Below are positions 7,820-15,378 of a stretch of 34,935 nucleotides of DNA, piece after piece. Source of the DNA: Bradyrhizobium sp. (lineage in GTDB: Bacteria; Pseudomonadota; Alphaproteobacteria; Rhizobiales; Xanthobacteraceae). Below the pieces are notes generated by a model that did not search any database, was not told the origin of the DNA, and worked only from the letters and a program-made list of their open reading frames with translations. The stretch spans positions 1-34,935 of the forward strand of contig NZ_JAUSLT010000109.1 of NCBI RefSeq assembly GCF_030646015.1, written 5' to 3'. How positions within the stretch are numbered: position 1 is the first letter of the stretch; every line of letters begins with the position of its first letter. Both the position numbers and the translations under genes were made by a program.

Positions 7820-9106
7820 ATGACCTCCACCGCCACCTTCTCCTTCGACTCCCCTGGCGATGCCGCCCGCGCGGCCGAGTTGCGGCGGGTCAAGGCGCTG
7901 GCGACGCTGGTGCTGGCGGGTACGCTGGCGCTGTTCGTGACGGCGAAGGCGTTGCTGCATGTGCATCCCGCGTTCGGCTTCGTCGCGGCGTTCGCGGAGG
8001 CTGCCACCATCGGCGGGCTGGCCGACTGGTACGCCGTGGTGGCGCTGTTCAAAAGGCCGCTGGGCCTGCCGATCCCGCACACCGCGATCATCCAGAGCAA
8101 CCAGCACCGCATCGCCGACAAGCTCGGCGAATTCATCGAGGTGCATTTTCTCGAAGCTGCCCCCGTCGAGGCCAAGCTGCGCCAGATCGATTTCGGCTCC
8201 TTCGTCGCCGACTGGCTGCGCGACCGCAAGCGCAGCGACGATCTCGCCCGCTTCGCGCTGCGGCTGCTGCCGGAAGCGTTGTCGGCGACGGAAACCTCCG
8301 GGCTGATGAGTTTCATCACCCGCCGCATCACCACCCAGCTGCAGGAAATCGATCTGGCCCCGCTTGCCGCCGGCACGCTGCGCGGCTTCGTGCAGGAGGG
8401 ACGGCATCAGGGCCTGCTCGACGATATCCTGCGCGTGGTGCATCAGTCGCTGACCCAGGCCGAAACCATGGCCGTGATCCGCGAGAAAATCCGCGGCGAA
8501 TTGCCGACGCTCCTGAAACTCTATCGTGCCGACAAGTTTCTGGTGAACCGGATCGTGGCGTCCGCCACCACGTTTTTCGAGGAAGTGAAAAACGATCCGA
8601 AGCATCCATTCCGCGATGAGTTCAACCGCATGCTGCTGTCCTTCGTCGACCGGCTCGGCAGCGACCAGGCGTTCGCCGACCGCATCGACGGATTGAAGCG
8701 CGATCTGCTGGCGCGCCCCGAACTCGGCGACCTCGCGCGCAACATCTGGGCGAATACGCGATCCTTCATCGAGCGCAGCGCCTCCGGCGAGACCCAGGTG
8801 CTGCAGCAGCATCTGGCCGGGATGTTCGTGAAGGCCGGCGAGACGCTGGCGGCCGATGCCGAGCTGCGCGCCGAGATCAACCAGGGCCTCGTCGCGGTGC
8901 TCCGAAGTTTCATCGCCGATCAGAAGAGCGGCGTGTCGAGCTTCATCTCCGATCAGGTCAAGAGCTGGGATATGGGCCAGTTGATCGCGCTGATCGAAAT
9001 CAACATCGGCAAGGACCTGCAGTACATCCGCTTCAACGGTTCGTTGATCGGCGGGCTCGCCGGATTGGCGCTCTACACCGTGGAATTACTGGTTCGGATG
9101 CTGTGA
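7820..9106 (+). CDS. DUF445 domain membrane protein (YjiN-like)
   Basis: The protein has 428 residues with a membrane segment near the N-terminus (TLVLAGTLALFVTAKALL, about residues 30-47) and another at the C-terminus (LIGGLAGLALYTVELLVRML). The segment FGFVAAFAEAATIGGLADWYAVVALFKRPLGLPIPHTAII is the hallmark of DUF445 proteins. The long middle is helical and probably forms an extended coiled domain outside the membrane. The function of the family is unknown; membrane anchoring at both ends is the only prediction I can support. It starts 50 bp after a palindromic repeat, so transcription from the phasin gene is unlikely to reach it. The start ATG has a weak Shine-Dalgarno sequence. Confidence 0.88.
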   Translation: MTSTATFSFDSPGDAARAAELRRVKALATLVLAGTLALFVTAKALLHVHPAFGFVAAFAEAATIGGLADWYAVVALFKRPLGLPIPHTAIIQSNQHRIADKLGEFIEVHFLEAAPVEAKLRQIDFGSFVADWLRDRKRSDDLARFALRLLPEALSATETSGLMSFITRRITTQLQEIDLAPLAAGTLRGFVQEGRHQGLLDDILRVVHQSLTQAETMAVIREKIRGELPTLLKLYRADKFLVNRIVASATTFFEEVKNDPKHPFRDEFNRMLLSFVDRLGSDQAFADRIDGLKRDLLARPELGDLARNIWANTRSFIERSASGETQVLQQHLAGMFVKAGETLAADAELRAEINQGLVAVLRSFIADQKSGVSSFISDQVKSWDMGQLIALIEINIGKDLQYIRFNGSLIGGLAGLALYTVELLVRML

Positions 9107-9178
9107 CTAAATCATCACTCCGTTCCTTTTAAGTGTGACGACCTATTGTCCCAAGGCGGGGCAGCCGCTTGAATGACG

Positions 9179-9201
9179 GAATCAAGGCCATAGCTTGATT
9201 C
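9179..9201. promoter_or_regulatory. 8-bp perfect inverted repeat, candidate operator
   Basis: GAATCAAG (9179-9186) and CTTGATTC (9194-9201) are separated by 7 bp, about 100 bp upstream of the alpha/beta hydrolase start in a 198-bp gap. The spacing fits a dimeric repressor site. No regulator gene lies beside it. Confidence 0.35.
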
Positions 9202-9304
9202 AAGTGATGTTGCGTTGCGGAACGATTTGACGAGCTTTGCGTCTTCCTATGGTCGATAGGCCGGCTGCCAGATTCAAAAGGGGCCGGCTCAGAGAGGAGC
9301 GATG

Positions 9305-10075
9305 ATGTCCGCGACTACCCAGACGCTGCGCGCGCCGTCCAAAACCCTGATGTTCATGGAGGGGCGCGCTCTTCATGAGTTTGGCGCCTTTCTTGGAGCC
9401 CTGCCGCTGCTCAGTCTCGCCCCCAGGGGAGACGGGCATCCGGTGCTGGTACTGCCCGGGCTGGTTGCTTCGGACACGTCGACGCGGCCGCTGCGCAGCT
9501 TCCTGAAGGGCCGCGGCTACGCCGTCAGCGGCTGGCGGCAAGGCCGCAATCTCGGTCTGCGCCATGGCGTGCAGCACGCGATGGTCGACCTGGTGCATGA
9601 ACTCAACGACACCCATGGCCGCAAGATCAGCCTGGTCGGCTGGAGCCTGGGTGGCCTCTACGCACGTCAACTCGCCAAGATGATGCCGGACCGCGTGCGC
9701 TCGGTGATCACGCTGGGCAGCCCGTTCGCCAGCGGCCCGAAGGCCACCAACGCCTGGCGGGTCTACGAGATGGCGAGCGGCCGCAGCGCCGAGGAGGAAG
9801 ACCACCGCTTCGGCGGATCGCTCTCGGAAACGCCGCCGGTGCCGACCACCGCGATCTTCAGCCGCACTGACGGCATCTGCGCGTGGCAGGGCTGCATGGA
9901 AAAGACCTCGGCGATGTCCGAAAGCATCGAGGTCGAAAGCAGCCATTGCGGCATGGGCCATCACCCCGCCGTGGTCTACGCCGTGGCCGAGCGTCTCGCC
10001 CAGGCCGAAGGCACGTGGGCGCCGTTCCAGCGCAACGGCTGGCGCAGCATGGTCTATCCGGATCCCCATAGGTAA
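9305..10075 (+). CDS. Alpha/beta-hydrolase (lipase/esterase-like)
   Basis: Two ATGs in tandem (9302 and 9305) follow AGAGAGGAGC; the second has the better spacing and gives 256 residues. The core contains HPVLVLPGLVAS (oxyanion-hole strand), GWSLGG with the nucleophile at Ser114, ITLGSPFASGP, SRTDGICAW (acidic residue) and SSHCGMGHHP (histidine). The LGSPF motif and the Asp loop resemble lipase/acyltransferase-like hydrolases of the PGAP1/lipase class 2 type. There is no signal peptide, so it probably acts in the cytoplasm. Substrate unknown. It stands alone, flanked downstream by a palindromic repeat. Confidence 0.85.
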   Translation: MSATTQTLRAPSKTLMFMEGRALHEFGAFLGALPLLSLAPRGDGHPVLVLPGLVASDTSTRPLRSFLKGRGYAVSGWRQGRNLGLRHGVQHAMVDLVHELNDTHGRKISLVGWSLGGLYARQLAKMMPDRVRSVITLGSPFASGPKATNAWRVYEMASGRSAEEEDHRFGGSLSETPPVPTTAIFSRTDGICAWQGCMEKTSAMSESIEVESSHCGMGHHPAVVYAVAERLAQAEGTWAPFQRNGWRSMVYPDPHR

Positions 10076-10093
10076 CGTCTGGCTTTTTCGCTT

Positions 10094-10222
10094 CCTCATG
10101 GTGAGGAGCGCGTCCGGAAGCGCTTTTGCGCTGGCCGGTGCGCGTCTCGAACCATCTGGCACAAAGCCTGCTGCCATCCTTCGAGACGCCGCGCGAAGTG
10201 CGCGCGGCTCCTCAGGATGAGG
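10094..10222. repeat. Intergenic palindromic repeat, copy 2 (Q half + P half)
   Basis: The left half starts CATGGTGAGGAGC and closes with CGAACCATC (type Q). The right half is type P (CCATCCTTCGAGACG ... CAGGATGAGG). The 58 bases 10166-10223 are identical to 28558-28615 in copy 6, which suggests recent copying. Confidence 0.9.
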
Positions 10223-10296
10223 TGGGCATTTCATATGCAGGCTCGCATCGTGAGGCCGGCGTTGTCGCTTTGCAAAAAACGCGGTAAGCCTTGCGC

Positions 10297-11166
10297 ATGC
10301 CGCAGCCGCTTGCCCGCATCATCGAACAGCTGAAGCGCGAACCCTCGCGCACCGGCTCTATCGTCATCACGGTGTTCGGCGATGCCATCGTGCCGCGCGG
10401 CGGCTCGGTCTGGCTCGGCACGCTGCTTGAATTCTTCAAGGCGATCGACATCGACAGCGGCGTGGTGCGCACCGCGATGTCGCGGCTCGCCGCCGACGGC
10501 TGGCTCGAGCGCGACAAGGTCGGCCGCAACAGCTTTTATCGGCTGGCCGGGAAGGGCCGGCAGACCTTCGATGCCGCGACAAGGCACATCTATGATCCGC
10601 AACCTTCCGAATGGACCGGGCGCTTCGAACTGCTGCTGATCGGCAACGGCGAAGACCGCGACGCCGCCCGCGAGGCGCTGAAGAATGCCGGTTTCGGCAA
10701 CCCGCTGCCGGGCGTGTGGGTAGCGCCGTCAGGCGTGCCGATCCCGGAGGAAGCCGCCTCCGCAATTCGGCTGGAAGTGTTCGCCGAGGATGACAGCGGC
10801 CGCCGCCTGCTCAGCGAAAGCTGGCCGCTGCATCGCACCGCCGACGCCTATCTGAAGTTCATGAAGACCTTCGAGCCGCTGCGGGCCTGGGTCGGCCGCC
10901 GTGACCGCCTGTCGGAAATCGACGCCTTCACCGCGCGGATCCTGCTGATCCATCATTACCGGCGGGTGGTGCTGCGCGACCCGCTATTGCCGACGGCGCT
11001 GCTGCCGGCGGATTGGCCGGGGCGGGCCGCCCGAAAACTCTGCGGCGAGATCTATCGCGGGGTGCTTCCCGCGTCGGAACAATGGCTTGACCGCAACGCA
11101 ACCAATCCGGCCGGGCCGCTGCCGGCGGCCGGCCAGGAACTGGCGCGCCGGTTCGGCCCGTCCTAA
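10297..11166 (+). CDS. paaX: PaaX-family transcriptional regulator of phenylacetate catabolism
   Basis: From ATG 10297 the protein has 289 residues; a TTG two codons upstream is less likely. The N-terminal 90 residues form a winged helix (ITVFGDAIVPRGGSVWLGTL, then VVRTAMSRLAADGWLERDKVGRNSFYRL), the arrangement of PaaX. The central and C-terminal parts (PLPGVWVAPSGVP, RAWVGRRDRLSEIDAFTARILLIHHYRRVVLRDPLLP) match the PaaX effector and C-terminal domains. In Escherichia coli and Pseudomonas, PaaX represses the paa operons and is released by phenylacetyl-CoA. It lies 69 bp before paaA on the same strand, so it may be co-transcribed with and autoregulate the operon. Confidence 0.92.
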   Translation: MPQPLARIIEQLKREPSRTGSIVITVFGDAIVPRGGSVWLGTLLEFFKAIDIDSGVVRTAMSRLAADGWLERDKVGRNSFYRLAGKGRQTFDAATRHIYDPQPSEWTGRFELLLIGNGEDRDAAREALKNAGFGNPLPGVWVAPSGVPIPEEAASAIRLEVFAEDDSGRRLLSESWPLHRTADAYLKFMKTFEPLRAWVGRRDRLSEIDAFTARILLIHHYRRVVLRDPLLPTALLPADWPGRAARKLCGEIYRGVLPASEQWLDRNATNPAGPLPAAGQELARRFGPS

Positions 11167-11171
11167 TTGTG

Positions 11172-11235
11172 TTACAGGAATGTATTGAGTTTCCCGTATT
11201 CTGATATATGTTAGAAGCGTTCCAGGGAGATCGGC
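11172..11235 (+). promoter_or_regulatory. paaX-paaA spacer with possible paaA promoter and operator
   Basis: This A+T-rich spacer contains TTACAG (11172-11177), 19 bp, TATTCT (11197-11202), and an interrupted GGAA/TTCC pair (11177-11180, 11191-11194). None is a strong match. GGGAGA 6 nt before the paaA ATG is a good ribosome-binding site. PaaX could bind here, but no consensus site is obvious. Confidence 0.25.
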
Positions 11236-12228
11236 ATGTATACGCAGGCGCTCAACACGTCCGATGCGGATGACCGCCATATCGAGGACGCCGCGCGCGC
11301 CGCCGCGTTCCAGGCGCGTATCGATGCCGAAGAGCGCATCGAGCCGAATGACTGGATGCCCGCGGCCTATCGCAAGACGCTGACGCGGCAGATTTCGCAG
11401 CACGCCCATTCCGAGATCGTCGGCATGCTGCCCGAGGGCAACTGGATCACCCGCGCGCCGTCGCTGCGCCGCAAGGCCGCGCTGCTCGCCAAGGTGCAGG
11501 ATGAGTGTGGCCACGGGCTCTATCTCTATGCCGCGGCCGAAACGCTCGGCGCCTCGCGCGAGGAACTGGTCGACCTGATGCTTTCAGGCAAGGCGAAATA
11601 TTCCTCGATCTTCAACTATCCGACCCTGACCTGGGCCGACATCGGCGTGATCGGCTGGCTGGTCGATGGCGCCGCGATCATGAACCAGATTCCGCTGTGC
11701 CGCTGTTCCTACGGTCCCTACGCGCGCGCCATGATCCGGGTCTGCAAGGAGGAATCCTTTCACCAGCGCCAGGGCTACGAGATCATGGTGACGCTGGCGC
11801 GTGGCACCGAGGAGCAGAAGGCGATGGCGCAGGACGCGCTGAACCGCTGGTGGTGGCCGGTGCTGATGATGTTCGGGCCGCCCGACCAGGCCAGTCAGCA
11901 CAGCGACACCTCCACCAGGTGGAAGATCAAGCGCTTCTCCAATGACGAGCTGCGCCAGAAGTTCGTCGATGCCACCGTGCCGCAAGCGCAGTATCTCGGC
12001 CTGACCATTCCCGATCCCGGCATGAAACAGAATGAAGCCGGACACTGGGAATACAGCGCGATCGACTGGGACGAATTCAAGCAGGTGCTGGCCGGCAACG
12101 GTCCCTGCAACCGCGACCGGATGGCGGCGCGCCGCAAGGCGCATGATGAGGGCGCCTGGGTGCGCGAGGCCGCAGAGGCCTATGCCGAAAAACGCAGGCA
12201 CCGGCAAGTGGCGCAAGCTGCCGAATAG
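11236..12228 (+). CDS. paaA: Phenylacetyl-CoA 1,2-epoxidase catalytic subunit PaaA
   Basis: The protein has 330 residues, the usual length. It is the diiron oxygenase subunit that converts phenylacetyl-CoA to ring-1,2-epoxyphenylacetyl-CoA. Candidate iron ligands sit in a four-helix bundle: Glu60 in AHSEIVG, Glu90 and His93 in QDECGHG, Asp144 in LVDGAAIMN, and Glu173 and His176 in EESFH. These match the set known for E. coli PaaA. The complex also needs PaaB, PaaC and PaaE, encoded directly downstream. The start has a good Shine-Dalgarno sequence, and paaB follows after 16 bp. Confidence 0.96.
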   Translation: MYTQALNTSDADDRHIEDAARAAAFQARIDAEERIEPNDWMPAAYRKTLTRQISQHAHSEIVGMLPEGNWITRAPSLRRKAALLAKVQDECGHGLYLYAAAETLGASREELVDLMLSGKAKYSSIFNYPTLTWADIGVIGWLVDGAAIMNQIPLCRCSYGPYARAMIRVCKEESFHQRQGYEIMVTLARGTEEQKAMAQDALNRWWWPVLMMFGPPDQASQHSDTSTRWKIKRFSNDELRQKFVDATVPQAQYLGLTIPDPGMKQNEAGHWEYSAIDWDEFKQVLAGNGPCNRDRMAARRKAHDEGAWVREAAEAYAEKRRHRQVAQAAE

Positions 12229-12244
12229 GATCGAGGGAACCGTC

Positions 12245-12532
12245 ATGGCCACGCCGAACACACCGCTTTGGGAAGTCTTCATTCGCAGCCGCAACGGACT
12301 TGCGCACAAGCATGTCGGCTCGCTGCATGCCTCCGACGCGACCATGGCGCTGCAGAACGCGCGCGACCTCTACACCCGCCGCGGCGAGGGGCTGTCGATC
12401 TGGGTGGTGCCGTCGAACGCGATCACCGCGTCTGATCCCGCCGAAAAGGGCATGATGTTCGAGCCGGCGGAGTCCAAGATTTACCGGCATCCGACGTTTT
12501 ATGAGGTGCCGGATGAAGTCGGGCATATGTGA
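12245..12532 (+). CDS. paaB: Phenylacetyl-CoA epoxidase subunit PaaB
   Basis: The protein has 95 residues, the normal size. [24 protein letters not shown] at the start and the segment [20 protein letters not shown] are typical of PaaB. It is a small subunit without cofactor that bridges PaaAC heterodimers. ATG 12245 follows GAGGGAA at 5 nt; an open frame extends upstream inside paaA but has no support. After the stop comes a 119-bp palindromic repeat before paaC, an unusual interruption in an otherwise compact operon. Confidence 0.96.
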   Translation: MATPNTPLWEVFIRSRNGLAHKHVGSLHASDATMALQNARDLYTRRGEGLSIWVVPSNAITASDPAEKGMMFEPAESKIYRHPTFYEVPDEVGHM

Positions 12533-12568
12533 GACGCTAAAGGCGAAGCGTCGCGCAACAAACACAGC

Positions 12569-12687
12569 CCTCATCCTGAGGAGCCCCGCACCCTTTGCGG
12601 GGCGTCTCGAAGGATGGCGGCAGGCACTGTACTCGCGGCCATCCTTCGAGACGCGCGTCCAAGAGGGACGCGCTCCTCAGGATGAGG
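12569..12687. repeat. Intergenic palindromic repeat, copy 3, inside the paa operon (two P half-units)
   Basis: Outer arms CCTCATCCTGAGGAGC and GCTCCTCAGGATGAGG are inverted repeats. Both halves have ATCCT/AGGAT basal stems and their own apical stems (GCCCCGC/GCGGGGC, and GCGCGTCC/GGGACGCGC with slight asymmetry). It fills most of the paaB-paaC gap. Confidence 0.9.
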
Positions 12688-12715
12688 TCCGAAATTGAAT
12701 GGGCGGATTCTTAAC

Positions 12716-13492
12716 ATGGCAGTCGCTTCCATCTCCGTCTCCGAAACGCCGCTGGTGCTGTACACGCTGCGCCGCGCCGACGACGCGCTGATTCTCGGGC
12801 ACCGGCTGTCGGAATGCTGCGGCCACGCGCCGATGCTGGAAGAGGACATGGCGCTCGCCAATATGGGCCTCGATTTGCTCGGCCAGGCGCGCGAACTGTA
12901 TTCCTATGCGGCCAAAGTCGAAGGCAAGGGCAACGACGAGGACAAGCTCGCCTATCTGCGCGACGTCAGGCAGTATCGCAATCTGCTGTTGCTGGAGCAG
13001 CCGAACGGCGATTTCGCCCACACCATGGTGCGGCAGTTCTTCTACTCGGCCTTCGCCGATCTCTATTGGCGCGCGATGATGAAATCCTCCGATCCGACGC
13101 TGGCCGCGATCGCGGCCAAATCCGAAAAGGAAAGCGCCTATCACTTGCGGCATTCGTCGGAATGGATCGTCCGGCTCGGCGACGGCACCGAACAAAGCCA
13201 CGCCCGCGCGCAGGCCGCGATCGATCATCTCTGGGCCTTTACCGGCGAAATGTTCGAGGCGGACGCCAGCGAGCGCGGCCTGATCGACGCCGGCATATCG
13301 ATCGATCCCGCCAGCCTGCGGCCGCAATGGCTGAAAACCGTTGCCGATGTCGTGAACGAGGCGACGCTCGCTCTGCCCCAAAGCGACTGGATGCAGCAGG
13401 GCGGCCGCGACGGCCGGCATAGCGAGCATCTCGGCCATCTGCTCAGCGAGTTGCAGTCGATGCAACGGACGTTTCCGGGGGCCACATGGTGA
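12716..13492 (+). CDS. paaC: Phenylacetyl-CoA epoxidase structural subunit PaaC
   Basis: From ATG 12716 the protein has 258 residues (the family is about 250). It has the same helical-bundle fold as PaaA but is the non-catalytic partner. LVLYTLRRADDALILGHRLSE, APMLEEDMALANMGLDLLGQAR, DFAHTMVRQFFYSAFADLYW and KESAYHLRHSSEWIVRLGDGT are characteristic. PaaC binds PaaA and helps position the CoA substrate. The frame extends to a TTG at 12695, but that would start almost at the repeat boundary. The last 7 bp overlap paaD. Confidence 0.95.
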   Translation: MAVASISVSETPLVLYTLRRADDALILGHRLSECCGHAPMLEEDMALANMGLDLLGQARELYSYAAKVEGKGNDEDKLAYLRDVRQYRNLLLLEQPNGDFAHTMVRQFFYSAFADLYWRAMMKSSDPTLAAIAAKSEKESAYHLRHSSEWIVRLGDGTEQSHARAQAAIDHLWAFTGEMFEADASERGLIDAGISIDPASLRPQWLKTVADVVNEATLALPQSDWMQQGGRDGRHSEHLGHLLSELQSMQRTFPGATW

Positions 13493-13989
13493 CCGCCATA
13501 TTCAGCGATGCCGAGCTGCGGCAGCACGCCTGGAACACCGCGGCCTCCGTGGTCGATCCGGAAATCCCGGTGCTGACCATCGCCGATCTCGGCGTGCTCC
13601 GCGATGTCGCGATCAGGGATGGCCAGGTCGAGGTGGCGATCACGCCGACCTATTCAGGTTGCCCCGCGATGAACATGATCACACTGGAGATCGAACTGGC
13701 GCTGGAGCGCGAGGGTTTTCGCAATTCGAAGGTGCGCACCGTGCTGTCGCCCGCCTGGACCACCGACTGGATGAGCGAAGACGGCCGCCGCAAGCTCAGG
13801 GAATATGGCATCGCGCCGCCGCAGGCGGCGAGCTCCCGCCGCGCGCTGTTCGGCGTGCAGCAGGTGACATGCCCGCAATGCGGCTCCGGCGATACCGAGG
13901 TGCTCAGCGAGTTCGGCTCGACTTCCTGCAAGGCACTGTGGCGCTGCAAGAGTTGCCGCGAGCCGTTCGACTATTTCAAGTGTCACTGA
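13486..13989 (+). CDS. paaD: PaaD, Fe-S maturation factor for the phenylacetyl-CoA epoxidase
   Basis: The protein has 167 residues. The N-terminal MIP18/DUF59 domain shows DPEIPVLTIADLGVLRD (24-40) and the conserved TPTYSGCPAM with Cys59. The C-terminal part is a zinc-ribbon-like module with Cys129, Cys132, Cys148, Cys154, Cys157 and Cys166. PaaD is needed for epoxidase activity and probably helps assemble the Fe-S cluster of PaaE; this role comes from work in other bacteria. The start overlaps the end of paaC by 7 bp (ATGGTGA), so translation is probably coupled. Confidence 0.95.
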   Translation: MVTAIFSDAELRQHAWNTAASVVDPEIPVLTIADLGVLRDVAIRDGQVEVAITPTYSGCPAMNMITLEIELALEREGFRNSKVRTVLSPAWTTDWMSEDGRRKLREYGIAPPQAASSRRALFGVQQVTCPQCGSGDTEVLSEFGSTSCKALWRCKSCREPFDYFKCH

Positions 13990-14003
13990 CCGTCACCCAC
14001 CCT

Positions 14004-14082
14004 CGTCATTGCGAGCGCAGCGAAGCAATCCATCCATCAGCGCGAAGAAAGAATGGATTGCTTCGCTGCGCTCGCAATGACG
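14004..14082. repeat. 30-bp perfect inverted repeat between paaD and paaE
   Basis: Arms 14004-14033 and 14053-14082 are exact reverse complements, beginning CGTCATTGCGAGCG and ending CGCTCGCAATGACG, with a 19-nt loop. From memory this is a frequent dispersed repeat in Bradyrhizobium and other bacteria. In the transcript it would form a very stable hairpin between two genes of one complex. Confidence 0.93.
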
Positions 14083-14108
14083 TTGATAGAGCTTAGGCCC
14101 AACTTCCG

Positions 14109-15188
14109 ATGTCACACGCCCCTAGATTCCATAAGCTCGCCGTCAACGACCTGCGCCGCGAATCTGCCGACGCGGTGTCGATGACCTTTGCGATTCCGAA
14201 CGAACTCGCCGACGACTACCACTTTGCCCCCGGCCAGTATCTGACCCTGCGCACCACCATGGACGGCGAGGAAGTGCGCCGTTCCTATTCGATTTGTTCC
14301 GGGCCCGACGACGGCGAGTTGCGCATCGCGGTGAAGAAGGTCGATGGCGGCGCGTTCTCGAGCTGGGCGGCCGATGAACTGAAAGCCGGCGACCAACTCG
14401 ACGTCATGACCCCGACCGGCCGCTTCGGCGTCGCGCCGGCACCCGGGGAGGCGCGGACCTATGTCGGCTTCGCCGCCGGCTCCGGCATCACGCCGATCCT
14501 GTCGATCGTGAAGGGCGTGCTGGCGCGCGAGCCGAAAAGCCGGTTCTTCCTGTTCTACGGCAACCGCTCCACCGGCGGCATGCTGTTTCGCGAAGCGCTT
14601 GAGGAGTTGAAGGACCGCTTCATGCAGCGGCTCTCGGTGTTCCACGTGATCTCGGGCGAGGAGCAGGACATTCCGATCCTGCACGGCCGGCTCGACGGCG
14701 AGAAGGTGAGGGTGCTGCTGCGCTCGCTGATTCCGGCCTCCGATGTCGACCACGTCTTCATCTGCGGGCCATCAGGCATGAGCGAGGACATCGAGACCAC
14801 CTGCCGGGAGATCGGCATCGCCGCCGATCGCCTTCACGTCGAACGGTTTGTTTCGGAATTCGGTGGCAAGCCGCGGCCCAGGACCGTCATCGCGGCGGGC
14901 GCGCCACCCAGGGCGATGGCCTCGCTGATCATCGACGGCAAGCGCCGCGAGGTACCGGTCGCCGAGGGCGAAGGCATTCTCGACGCAGCGTTACGCGCCG
15001 GCATGGATCTGCCGTTCGCCTGCAAGGGCGGCATGTGCTCGACCTGCCGCGCCAAGCTGGTCGAAGGCAGCGCGGAGATGGAGGTGAATTACTCGCTGGA
15101 GCCGTGGGAGCTGAAGGCCGGTTTCATTCTCACCTGCCAGGCACGGCCGACGTCGGACCGGGTGGTAGTCGATTACGACCACGTGTGA
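14109..15188 (+). CDS. paaE: Phenylacetyl-CoA epoxidase reductase subunit PaaE
   Basis: The protein has 359 residues. The FAD/NADPH module comes first: RSYSICSGP (58-66) binds FAD, GFAAGSGITPILSIVKG and FLFYGNRS form the nucleotide domain, and FICGPSGM follows. The C-terminal plant-type [2Fe-2S] ferredoxin domain has Cys305, Cys310, Cys313 and Cys343 (CKGGMCSTC ... CQAR). It passes electrons from NADPH to the PaaA diiron site. The order paaABCDE is canonical, but a palindrome separates it from paaD by 119 bp. The ATG has little Shine-Dalgarno support. Confidence 0.95.
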   Translation: MSHAPRFHKLAVNDLRRESADAVSMTFAIPNELADDYHFAPGQYLTLRTTMDGEEVRRSYSICSGPDDGELRIAVKKVDGGAFSSWAADELKAGDQLDVMTPTGRFGVAPAPGEARTYVGFAAGSGITPILSIVKGVLAREPKSRFFLFYGNRSTGGMLFREALEELKDRFMQRLSVFHVISGEEQDIPILHGRLDGEKVRVLLRSLIPASDVDHVFICGPSGMSEDIETTCREIGIAADRLHVERFVSEFGGKPRPRTVIAAGAPPRAMASLIIDGKRREVPVAEGEGILDAALRAGMDLPFACKGGMCSTCRAKLVEGSAEMEVNYSLEPWELKAGFILTCQARPTSDRVVVDYDHV

Positions 15189-15211
15189 GGTGCAGTCGAA
15201 TGACGGACAAG

Positions 15212-15365
15212 CGTGCCAGATGGTTCGAGACGCGCGCCCGACAGCGCGAGGGCGCTGCCGGGACGCGCTCCTCACCATGAGGAAGTTAGGAATGCTGCCC
15301 CCGAAAACTACCGTCCTCATCCTGAGGAGCTGCGCCCCTTGGCGCAGCGTCTCGAAGGATGGGCA
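15212..15365. repeat. Intergenic palindromic repeat, copy 4 (Q half, gap, P half, in inverted order)
   Basis: The left part (about 15212-15282) is a right-facing Q half ending CTCACCATGAGG. After about 30 bp of other sequence comes a left-type P half, 15314-15365 (CTCATCCTGAGGAGC ... GAAGGATGGG). The halves are arranged back to front compared with the other copies, so they can exist independently. It lies between convergent paaE and the amidase gene. Confidence 0.85.
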
Positions 15366-15378
15366 GCGCGCCGGACGC

